This document shows positions 7,587-14,751 of a stretch of 64,000 nucleotides of DNA, in pieces (the first letter of the stretch is position 1; every line of letters starts with the position of its first letter). The notes under the pieces are model-generated. The model ran no database searches, had not been told where the DNA came from, and was given only the letters and a program-made list of their open reading frames with translations. The position numbers and the translations under genes are program-made. Source of the stretch: Bradyrhizobium sp. Arg816 (GTDB taxonomy: Bacteria > Pseudomonadota > Alphaproteobacteria > Rhizobiales > Xanthobacteraceae); the NCBI RefSeq assembly GCF_029989365.1, contig NZ_JAPRAQ010000035.1:1-64000 (forward strand), read 5' to 3'.

Positions 7587-9029
7587 ATGAGCCACCCCTC
7601 GCAGATCTACGCGAAGATCACTGGTCCCATCGTCATGGTCGGCTTCGGCTCCATCGGCAAGGGCACGCTGCCGATGATCGAGCGGCATCTCGATTACGAC
7701 AAGTCGCGCGTCACCGTGATCGATCCCAAGGACGAGGGCCGCAAGGCGCATTGCGAGAAGCAGAACGTCCGCTTCATCCAGAAGGCCGTGACCCGGGACA
7801 ATTACCGCGAGTTGCTGACCCCGCTGCTCACCGAAGGCGGCGGCCAGGGCTTTTGCGTCAATCTCTCGGTCGACACCGGCTCCACCGACATCATGGAGCT
7901 CTGCAACGAGCTCGGCGCGCTCTACATCGATACCGTCAACGAGCCCTGGCTCGGCTTGTATTTCGACGCGTCGAAGGGCCCGGAAGCGCGCTCCAACTAC
8001 GCGCTTCGCGAAGTGACGCTGGCCGCCAAGAAGGCGCGCCCGGCGGGCTCGACGACGGCCGTCTCCTGCTGCGGCGCCAATCCCGGCATGGTCTCCTTTT
8101 TCGTCAAGCAGGCGCTGCTCAATGTCGCCGCCGATCTGAAGCTCAATGCCCCCAAGCCGAAGACCAAGGCCGAATGGGCCGACTTGATGCGGCAGGCCGG
8201 TATCAAGGGCATCCACATCGCCGAACGCGACACCCAGCGCTCCAAGACGCCGAAAGAGCCTGACGTCTTCGTCAACACCTGGTCGGTGGAAGGCTTCCTG
8301 TCCGAAGGCGTGCAGCCGTCCGAACTCGGTTGGGGCACCCATGAAAGGTGGATGCCCGAGAATGCGCATACCCACGAAGCCGGCTGCGGCGCGGCCATCT
8401 ATCTGATGCAGCCCGGCGCCAACACGCGCGTGCGCACCTGGTGCCCGACCCGCGGCGCACAGTATGGCTTCCTCGTCACCCACAACGAGTCGATCTCGAT
8501 CTCCGATTACTTCACGGTGCGCGACGCATCGGGCACGGCGGTCTATCGGCCGACTTGCCACTATGCCTATCATCCGGCCGACGATGCCGTGCTGTCGCTG
8601 CATGAAATGTTCGGCCGCGCCGCGAAGATGCAGGAGAAGCACCATATCCTCGATGAGAACGAAATCGTCGACGGCATCGACGAACTCGGCGTGCTGCTGT
8701 TCGGCCATGACAACAATGCCTATTGGTACGGTTCGCAGCTCTCCATCGAAGAGACCCGCAAGCTCGCGCCCTACCAGAACGCCACCGGCCTGCAGGTGAC
8801 CTCCGCCGTGCTCGGCGGCATGGTGTGGGCGCTGGAAAACCCGAACGAAGGCATCGTCGAAGCCGACGAGATGGATTTCGATCGTCTGCTGGAAATCCAG
8901 CTGCCGTATCTCGGCCCGGTGAAAGGTTTCTACACCGACTGGACGCCGCTGACGGATCGTCCGGGACTGTTCCCCGAAGATATCGACACCAGCGATCCCT
9001 GGCAGTTCCGGAATGTCCTGGTGCGCTGA
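7587..9029 (+). CDS. hss: Homospermidine synthase
   Basis: This 480-residue NAD-dependent enzyme condenses two putrescines (or putrescine and spermidine) into sym-homospermidine with release of ammonia. The N-terminal Rossmann loop GFGSIGKG is at residues 19-26, and the internal blocks VNLSVDTGSTDIMELC, YIDTVNEPW and SCCGANPGMVSFFVKQAL are typical of bacterial HSS. Length agrees with characterised homologues (about 477). Together with ornithine decarboxylase upstream it forms a complete homospermidine pathway, the usual polyamine of rhizobia. A GGAG element precedes the ATG, and a strong hairpin lies 26 nt after the stop. Confidence 0.95.
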   Translation: MSHPSQIYAKITGPIVMVGFGSIGKGTLPMIERHLDYDKSRVTVIDPKDEGRKAHCEKQNVRFIQKAVTRDNYRELLTPLLTEGGGQGFCVNLSVDTGSTDIMELCNELGALYIDTVNEPWLGLYFDASKGPEARSNYALREVTLAAKKARPAGSTTAVSCCGANPGMVSFFVKQALLNVAADLKLNAPKPKTKAEWADLMRQAGIKGIHIAERDTQRSKTPKEPDVFVNTWSVEGFLSEGVQPSELGWGTHERWMPENAHTHEAGCGAAIYLMQPGANTRVRTWCPTRGAQYGFLVTHNESISISDYFTVRDASGTAVYRPTCHYAYHPADDAVLSLHEMFGRAAKMQEKHHILDENEIVDGIDELGVLLFGHDNNAYWYGSQLSIEETRKLAPYQNATGLQVTSAVLGGMVWALENPNEGIVEADEMDFDRLLEIQLPYLGPVKGFYTDWTPLTDRPGLFPEDIDTSDPWQFRNVLVR

Positions 9030-9054
9030 TCGCTCAACGGACTCGAACGATCAA

Positions 9055-9083
9055 AATGCCCGGCTTCGTGCCGGGCATTGTCG
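9055..9083. terminator. Bidirectional terminator between hss and the acetoacetate decarboxylase gene
   Basis: AATGCCCGGC (9055-9064) pairs perfectly with GCCGGGCATT (9070-9079) around a 5-base loop and is followed by GTCGTTT. It lies between two convergent genes. Confidence 0.75.
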
Positions 9084-9092
9084 TTTCGCGAC

Positions 9093-9833
9093 CTATTTCG
9101 CCAGATAGTCGAACGCGACGCTGCCGAGCCCCAGCGTCAAATCCGCTTTGAAATGCAGCGCCGAGACCACCTCGCGCACCGGCAGACGGGCGACGTCGCA
9201 GAGCGCGTGAGGAAACAGGCCGAGCGCGGCGGGACCGGTCCAGGCTTCCTTCAGCGTGATGTCCTCGAGATGGAAGCGCACCAGCTCGCAGATCCGAGGG
9301 GAACCGTCGACATGCGGGATGATCTTCAGGATGAAGTTCGGCGCCTTCATCGACTGCAGCACCACGTCAAGGTCGACCTTGCGGTGCTTGTAGCCCATCG
9401 TCGCGGAGGCGCAGAGCACCGAGCCGTAATGCAGCGAGCCGACCAGCACGTCGCTCTCGACCTCGATCTTCGGCCGCGCCAGCTTCTTCGGAAAGCCCCA
9501 CAACTCGCGACCGCCGGCGATCGGTCCCTCGTCGTCCAGATACATCGCGTGGGTGTAGGCCCCCTCCTCGCCCTTGAGGCGGACCGGGATCACCTGCCCG
9601 GTTTCGGTGTAGTCGCCGAATCCGGTCGAGTCGGGCATGCGGATGAATTCGTATTTCACCACCGGCTCCGCCACCTCGAGCGGCTCGGGCACGATGGCGG
9701 CGAGGGCTTCGGGATCGGTCCTGTAGGTGATGACGAAATACTCGCGGTCGAAGAAGCGATATGGCCCCGGCGGGAATGACGGGTTGGTGAGCGGCATCGA
9801 ATAGGCGGTGCGGCGGACGTCTTCGATCTTCAT
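9093..9833 (-). CDS. Acetoacetate decarboxylase family protein
   Basis: This 246-residue protein matches acetoacetate decarboxylase (acetoacetate to acetone and CO2). The Schiff-base lysine region is preserved as RELWGFPKKLA, with K116/K117 corresponding to the catalytic pair K115/K116 of the clostridial enzyme. The ATG at 9833 (MKIEDVRR) is preferred over one four codons earlier because a GGGG element lies upstream of it and none upstream of the longer start. Related family members act on other beta-keto acids, so the substrate is not certain. It stands alone, convergent with hss. Confidence 0.88.
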   Translation of the reverse strand: MKIEDVRRTAYSMPLTNPSFPPGPYRFFDREYFVITYRTDPEALAAIVPEPLEVAEPVVKYEFIRMPDSTGFGDYTETGQVIPVRLKGEEGAYTHAMYLDDEGPIAGGRELWGFPKKLARPKIEVESDVLVGSLHYGSVLCASATMGYKHRKVDLDVVLQSMKAPNFILKIIPHVDGSPRICELVRFHLEDITLKEAWTGPAALGLFPHALCDVARLPVREVVSALHFKADLTLGLGSVAFDYLAK

Positions 9834-9927
9834 GGGAGGCCCCATCTGTCGTTGGCGTGACAGATTATGGAACGGGCCGGCTGCCGAGGCGAGATCAAAT
9901 GCGCGTCACAATACGCCGACCGCCGGG

Positions 9928-10260
9928 CTACTTCTCCTTGATCGGCGGCGCGATCTTCTCCGCGGGCGCTGCCGGCAGTGCCGGCTTGGTCGCCGCACCC
10001 TGCGTCTGCGGGTCGGGGCGCGCGGGCTCGGGGGCCGGCGTGGTCGGACGGTCGCCGCCGGGCTTGGCTTGCGCGGGCGTCTTGTCCTGATCGTTGGACG
10101 GCGTGCCTTGGAGCGGTTGCGTCGCCTGCGCCGTCTGCATCCGGCTCTCGGCGCGGATTTCCGCCAGCGATAGGCCTGAGACCACGACACCTGCCGCGAA
10201 CAGCGAGCAGGCGATCACCAGGTCGAGCTTCAGTCTGCGCTTGTCATTTGGGCCGGGCAT
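9928..10260 (-). CDS. Small proline-rich single-span membrane protein with an EcfG promoter
   Basis: This 110-residue protein has a basic N-terminus (NDKRRLKLD), one membrane helix (about residues 15-33) and a long Pro/Ala/Gln/Lys-rich tail ending IKEK, probably periplasmic. An ATG at 10290 is in frame, but the start at 10260 is chosen because a consensus EcfG promoter (10289-10313) would start transcription near 10282, downstream of the longer start. Function is unknown; control by the general stress sigma factor is inferred. Confidence 0.72.
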   Translation of the reverse strand: MPGPNDKRRLKLDLVIACSLFAAGVVVSGLSLAEIRAESRMQTAQATQPLQGTPSNDQDKTPAQAKPGGDRPTTPAPEPARPDPQTQGAATKPALPAAPAEKIAPPIKEK

Positions 10261-10288
10261 GTCGATCACCGCCTTTGTCCGCGGGATC

Positions 10289-10313
10289 AACGAACTTGCC
10301 CGACTGCGGTTCC
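10289..10313 (-). promoter_or_regulatory. Consensus EcfG (general stress) promoter
   Basis: Read on the minus strand, GGAAC (10313-10309), a 16-base spacer and CGTT (10292-10289) match the alphaproteobacterial EcfG consensus at every consensus base. It lies about 29 nt upstream of the small membrane-protein start at 10260. Confidence 0.8.
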
Positions 10314-10361
10314 GTGGTGGACGAGGCGGGAACCGTGCCGTCGCGTGCTAAAACGCCGCGC

Positions 10362-11078
10362 TCAGTCCGAGGTGCTGACTTCCCAGGTGGCGTGGCGCAC
10401 GCCCGGCAGGTGCTGCAGATCGGTCGCCACCGCGTTCAGCTCGTTCGGATCGACTGCGGTCGCAACCAGCTTTGCGACAATCTCGATCAGGTCATCCCCA
10501 GTCTCAACCACGTCGATATCGGCCACCGGATATTTCGCGGCCTCCAGCTTGTCGACGAGACGGTCGCGCATGTCGGGCAGGGCGTCGGCCGCGACGGCGA
10601 GCTTGAAATAGTAGGTCGCCTCCGAGGTCTTCTCGTTCAGCGGAATGCGGTTGATGGCGTTGACCAGCGGGCGCAGCATGGTGTTGCCGGCGATGACGAA
10701 CACGGTCAGCGCAGCCGCCTGCGCGACCATGTCGGCGCCGGCACAGGAGCCGACGGCGGCGGAGGCCCACAGCGTCGCCGCGGTGTTGAGCCCGCGGACG
10801 TCCATGCCCTGCTTCATGATGACACCGGCGCCGAGGAAGCCGATGCCTGATACGACATAGGAGATCACGCGGACCGCGCCGTCGGCGCCGGTCAGATGCA
10901 TCGCGAGATCGACGAAGGCGGCGGCACCGACCGCGACCAGCACGTTGGTGCGCAGACCGGCGGTGCGCTGGCGGTACTGCCGCTCGGCGCCGATCAGCGT
11001 GCCCAGCACGAAGGCCGTGAACAGGCTGACCAGCGTATCCGCGAAGTCAGCAATCTGGAATGTCGTCAAAAACCGCAT
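10362..11078 (-). CDS. MgtC/SapB family membrane protein
   Basis: This 238-residue protein has a hydrophobic N-terminal half with four to five helices and the MgtC signature GTLIGAERQYRQRTAGLRTN (about residues 28-47), then GIGFLGAGVI. The C-terminal region is a soluble ACT-like domain of beta-alpha segments ending HATWEVSTSD. MgtC proteins affect Mg2+ homeostasis, F-ATPase activity and survival at low Mg2+. The ATG at 11078 has a GAGGGA ribosome-binding site directly upstream. The first codons of this gene recur as a truncated copy at 14.3 kb. Confidence 0.92.
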   Translation of the reverse strand: MRFLTTFQIADFADTLVSLFTAFVLGTLIGAERQYRQRTAGLRTNVLVAVGAAAFVDLAMHLTGADGAVRVISYVVSGIGFLGAGVIMKQGMDVRGLNTAATLWASAAVGSCAGADMVAQAAALTVFVIAGNTMLRPLVNAINRIPLNEKTSEATYYFKLAVAADALPDMRDRLVDKLEAAKYPVADIDVVETGDDLIEIVAKLVATAVDPNELNAVATDLQHLPGVRHATWEVSTSD

Positions 11079-11137
11079 GGTCCCTCGCACGGGTTGGCAA
11101 ACGATCTATGCGAGAGTGCCGACGAGGTCAATTTGAA

Positions 11138-11166
11138 CGGGCACCGGCTGTGGAAGCCGATGCCCG
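11138..11166 (-). terminator. Hairpin downstream of the first FG-GAP/AIDA-repeat gene
   Basis: A 12-bp stem with one wobble (CGGGCATCGGCT / AGCCGGTGCCCG on the minus strand) with a 5-base loop begins about 20 bases after the stop. No good T-run follows, so it may stabilise the 3' end rather than terminate. An almost identical hairpin follows the second paralogue. Confidence 0.45.
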
Positions 11167-11186
11167 GTCGTCTTGTTTTCTCTGCC

Positions 11187-14066
11187 TTAGTGAGCGGCCG
11201 CGAGCAACGCCTGCTGGGGCGGCGTATAGCTCAGCACTGTGCCGCCATTGCCGTCGGCCGAGAGCGCGAAGGACGAGGCCGAGTATTGCGCGAGCAGAGC
11301 CCAGGAGTAGCTCTGGCCGCCGTCGGTCGTGACCGTCAGATTGTTCGCGCCGTCGACATCGAGGCTGGAGATCACGGTGTTGCGGAAGTCGATGGTGTCA
11401 TCGGCGCCAAAATTGGCGATCGAGCCGGTCAGGCCTGTCGGCGCGTCCAGCACCAGCGTTGCGCCGCCGGAGCCGCCGAAATCGACGTTCTGGGCGAGGC
11501 CGCCCGCATAGACATGCTCGCTGCCGCCGTCGAGATGCGAGTTCGAGGCGAGGCCGCCCGCCCCCACTTCCTGCTCGCCACCACCGCTGACGGTTGCGCC
11601 GGTCGCAGCACCTGCGACGAACTGATAGCCGCCGTTGATCGTCGCGCTGCCGTCGGTCGCGCCGGCGTCCACATATTGGAAGCCGCCGGTTGCGATCGTC
11701 GTGCCCGTTGTCGCGCCACCGGAGCCGACATATTGCCGCCCGCCGGCATTGATGACGGTGCCGGCCGCGTGGCCATTGCCGAGCACCTGCTGATTGCCGT
11801 CGAGCACGGTGTCGGTGACGGTCCCTTGGTAGACGTCCTGATAGCCGCCCGCCGCGACCGTCGTTCCGGCGGCGCTACCGCCCTGATAGACGTGCTGGGA
11901 GCCGCCACTCGCGACGAGGACGCCGTTCGCCGTGCCGTAGTCGTATTGATTGCCGCCGGCGCCCACCGTCGTGCCCGTCGCCGTTCCGCTCAGATATTGC
12001 GTTCCGCCGTCGATCGTCGAGTTGACGTCGCGGCCGCCGGCGGCAACGGACTGCTGTCCGCCAGCCTTGATCGTGGTGTGGGCCGAGGTGCCGTTGGCGT
12101 AGACCTGCCCGAAACCGTACAACAGGGTATCTGTCGCACGCCCGCCGGCGCGGATGTCCTGATAGCCGCCGGCTTCGATCGTCGCGCCGGTCGTGCCGGT
12201 GCCAAAAATATGCTGCTGGCCGCCGTTCTTGACCACCGATCCGGTCGAGATGCCGTAATCTTCTTCGATTCCGTTGCGCAAGACGGTCGCCCCGACCGAC
12301 GTGCCGCGGACGACAAGGCTCGGGTTGAAGGACGAGGTGGACGCCGCGACGATGGTGCCCTGCAGTGAAGCGCCGCTCGCGATCGTGTAGCCAAAGGCGA
12401 GAGGGATCGATTGCGACACACCGTCATTGCCGGCTGCGTCGCGCAGACGGGCCGTCACGTAGGAAAGTCCGGTTGCCGGAAACAGATTGTCGAGCCGCCA
12501 GGTGCCATCGGCAGCGCTGGTGACCGCGTAATCCGTCGGACCAAACGACAAGGTGATCGCGGAGGCCGCATCGGCTACGTCGAGCGTACCCCGGACGGTG
12601 ATCGAAAAAGGCGTTGCAGCGGAATTTTCGATGCTTGTGATCGCGAGGACGGGGGCGGTCGTATCAACCTTGAAGGTGAACACTGGCCCGGGATTGCTGT
12701 GGTTGCCCAGGGCATCCGTGGCCGTCGCAGCATGGCTGTAGGTCGAACCGTCCTGGAGGCCGGACACGCCGAGGCTCCAGCTGCCGTCGCGGCCAACCGT
12801 GGTGACGCCAACGACGGAATTGTCGCCGGCATTCGTGACCGTGACAGTGTCTCCCGCATTGCCCCTGCCGGACAGGGTCGTCGTCCCGCCGTGGAAATGC
12901 GCCGCGTTGATGTAGTAGCTGCCGTCGGCCCCCGGCGTCACGTCCGCGTCGACAATGGTCAGAGCCGGCGGCGTGCGATTGATCGTATATTGCGTGGTGG
13001 TCGAATTCGGCGCGGTGAGGAGGACATCCTCGCCGGTCGAGGAGTTGCTCGTTGACCACTCCACCACGACGTCGGCTTTTCCGTCTCCATTGAGGTCACC
13101 GACGGTGATTCCGTTGGCGCCCGAAGCGAGCGGCAACGTCACCGCCGGACCGAACGTGCCGTCACCGCGACTGTAGAAGGTCGAAAGCGTGTTGTTGCTG
13201 GTCGCGACCACGGCGAGGTCCGTTTTGCCGTCGCCATTGAAGTCCGCGGCCGCCAAGTTCCAGATGGGCGCCGGTGTCAGGAAGGTCTGTGGCGATGCAA
13301 AAGTGCCGTCGCCGTTGCCGAGCAGTAGCGACGTGCCAATGTTGTTCGACATGATCACGTCGGCCTTGCCGTCGCCATTGAAGTCGGCAAACGCCCTGAT
13401 ATTGCCGCCAGTGCTGCCACCCGTCGCATACTTCGTCGCCGCCGCGAACGTGCCGTTGCCATTGCCCAGCCTGACGTCCAGGGTCCCGGTGAAGATGTTG
13501 CCCATCAGGACGTCCAGCTTGCCGTCGCCGTTGACGTCGCCGAGTCGAATCGACGATTCCAGCTCCGAAGCTCCGGTCAGCGAGGTTTGCGTGAACTGGC
13601 CCGTGCCGTCATTGGTCCTGACATCGAGAAAGTATGCGGAAGCGCTGACGGTTCGGACATAGACCATATCCTGCTTGCCATCGCCGTTGACGTCACCGAC
13701 CGCCGCCGTGTTGATGATGCTGAAGCGCGGGCCGCTCATCTGCGTTTCGGACTGGAACGGCCCGACATAATAGCCGCTGGAATCGTGCACATTGGTGCCG
13801 GTCAGTTGCAGCCCCAGCGAACCGCTGCCCGAGCCGGTGTTGACCGTGACCGTGTAGCTCGCGCCGTTGCTGCCGGTCACCGGCGTGATGTCCGTGATGC
13901 CAGCGCCGTTGATGCTCCCCGTCGCGGCGAGGGTGAACTGATCGACCGTGACGCCGGACACCGGCTTCGAAAAGGTGACGGTGTAGTGCACGACGGACGC
14001 GTCGGTCGACGACGGATCGGTGCCCGTGATGCTGACGAGCGTCGGAAGAACGGGGATGAGTGGCAT
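11187..14066 (-). CDS. Large FG-GAP / Ig-like / AIDA-type repeat protein, probably secreted (copy 1)
   Basis: This 959-residue protein has an N-terminal Ig-like domain (1-115), then FG-GAP/VCBS repeats with Ca-binding DVNGDGK.D loops (about 115-400), a Big/Ig-like region beginning PALTIVDADVTPGADGSYY (about 405-590), and AIDA-type 20-residue repeats of the form GGxQxV...GTTVAAGGYQDV (about 600-885). A conserved 70-residue C-terminus starts LVLDAPTGLTG. No signal peptide or beta-barrel is seen, so type I secretion or cell-surface adhesion is inferred. The ATG at 14066 has AGGGAA upstream. It is the downstream member of a tandem duplication with the gene at 14.4-18 kb. Confidence 0.88.
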   Translation of the reverse strand: MPLIPVLPTLVSITGTDPSSTDASVVHYTVTFSKPVSGVTVDQFTLAATGSINGAGITDITPVTGSNGASYTVTVNTGSGSGSLGLQLTGTNVHDSSGYYVGPFQSETQMSGPRFSIINTAAVGDVNGDGKQDMVYVRTVSASAYFLDVRTNDGTGQFTQTSLTGASELESSIRLGDVNGDGKLDVLMGNIFTGTLDVRLGNGNGTFAAATKYATGGSTGGNIRAFADFNGDGKADVIMSNNIGTSLLLGNGDGTFASPQTFLTPAPIWNLAAADFNGDGKTDLAVVATSNNTLSTFYSRGDGTFGPAVTLPLASGANGITVGDLNGDGKADVVVEWSTSNSSTGEDVLLTAPNSTTTQYTINRTPPALTIVDADVTPGADGSYYINAAHFHGGTTTLSGRGNAGDTVTVTNAGDNSVVGVTTVGRDGSWSLGVSGLQDGSTYSHAATATDALGNHSNPGPVFTFKVDTTAPVLAITSIENSAATPFSITVRGTLDVADAASAITLSFGPTDYAVTSAADGTWRLDNLFPATGLSYVTARLRDAAGNDGVSQSIPLAFGYTIASGASLQGTIVAASTSSFNPSLVVRGTSVGATVLRNGIEEDYGISTGSVVKNGGQQHIFGTGTTGATIEAGGYQDIRAGGRATDTLLYGFGQVYANGTSAHTTIKAGGQQSVAAGGRDVNSTIDGGTQYLSGTATGTTVGAGGNQYDYGTANGVLVASGGSQHVYQGGSAAGTTVAAGGYQDVYQGTVTDTVLDGNQQVLGNGHAAGTVINAGGRQYVGSGGATTGTTIATGGFQYVDAGATDGSATINGGYQFVAGAATGATVSGGGEQEVGAGGLASNSHLDGGSEHVYAGGLAQNVDFGGSGGATLVLDAPTGLTGSIANFGADDTIDFRNTVISSLDVDGANNLTVTTDGGQSYSWALLAQYSASSFALSADGNGGTVLSYTPPQQALLAAAH

Positions 14067-14218
14067 GGGGATTCCCTGGCGTGGCGCCTTGATGCGAGGA
14101 TTCGAATTGCACACCGTCGCCGGACAGGCCGGCGTCAGGCGCAACTGATCGCGCGGCAGCAATTCGAAATTGCATGCCGTGCTCTCTACATCTGCGACCC
14201 TACAGGGGCTGCTTGTCG

Positions 14219-14251
14219 GTTATGTTACATATTAACAAAAAATAACATAAC
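14219..14251. promoter_or_regulatory. Nested inverted repeat upstream of repeat-protein copy 1
   Basis: GTTATGTTA (14219-14227) and TAACATAAC (14243-14251) are perfect inverted arms. Inside them TGTTA (14223-14227) and TAACA (14233-14237) form a second palindrome. A related element occurs at the same place upstream of copy 2. It may be a regulator-binding site or promoter element. Confidence 0.4.
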
Positions 14252-14317
14252 GAGCGAAACCGTGGCGACCAGCGTGTCGAGAAAGTCTGCGAGCTGGAAG
14301 CTCGTCAGAAACCGCAT
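14225..14317 (-). pseudogene. Truncated duplicate of the mgtC 5' end
   Basis: On the minus strand from ATG 14317 the frame reads MRFLTSFQLADFLDTLV and then diverges to a TAA at 14225. The MgtC-family gene at 11078 begins MRFLTTFQIADFADTLV, and the GTGCGAGGG sequence before the ATG is also shared. This 30-codon remnant therefore derives from the start of that gene and marks the junction of the tandem duplication that produced the two large repeat-protein genes. It is not expected to be functional. Confidence 0.8.
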
Positions 14318-14375
14318 AGGCCCTCGCACAATGGACAGACGATCTATGCGAGAGGGGCGCCAAGTTCAATTTGAA

Positions 14376-14404
14376 CGGGCACCGGCCGTGAAAGCCGATG
14401 CCCG
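14376..14404 (-). terminator. Hairpin downstream of the second FG-GAP/AIDA-repeat gene
   Basis: A GC-rich stem CGGGCATCGGC / GCCGGTGCCCG (minus strand), duplicated from the element at 11138-11166. It follows the out-of-frame C-terminal tail, and no clear T-run follows. Confidence 0.4.
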
Positions 14405-14434
14405 TCCGTCTTGGTTGTCTTGCCTGGTGCCCCC

Positions 14435-14751
14435 TCAGTGAGCGGCCGCGAGTTGCGTCTGCTGGGGCGGCACGTAGCTCAGCATCGTTCCGCCGTAGCC
14501 GTCGGTGGCGAGCACGAAGGACGAAGCTGCGTACTGCGCCAGCAGCGCCCAGGAGTAGCTCTGGCCGCCGTCGGTCGTGACCGTCAAATTGTTCGCGCTG
14601 TCGACATCGACACTGCTGACCACCGTGTTGCGGAAGTCGATGGTGTCGTCAGCGCCGAAATTGGCGATCGCGCCAGACAGGCCCGTCGGCGCGTCGAGCA
14701 CCAGCGTTGCGCCGTTCGAGCCGCCGAAATCGACGTTCTGGAGCAGGCCCC
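14435..14751 (-). pseudogene. Out-of-frame C-terminal tail of repeat-protein copy 2
   Basis: In the -1 frame this segment encodes GLLQNVDFGGSNGATLVLDAPTGLSGAIANF... ending QQTQLAAAH, collinear with the C-terminus of copy 1 (GLAQNVDFGGSGGATLVLDAPTGLTG...ALLAAAH). The frame is lost in the C4/G4 run at 14748-14751, where copy 1 has GCGGGCGGCCTC and copy 2 one base fewer. Either the gene is frameshifted or the assembly has a one-base error. Confidence 0.8.

Noticed and set aside
10896..12368. 490-codon plus-strand frame, and similar ones at 14707-16257
   Set aside because: Antisense shadows of the GC-rich AIDA repeats; composition biased to Arg/Ala/Gly.
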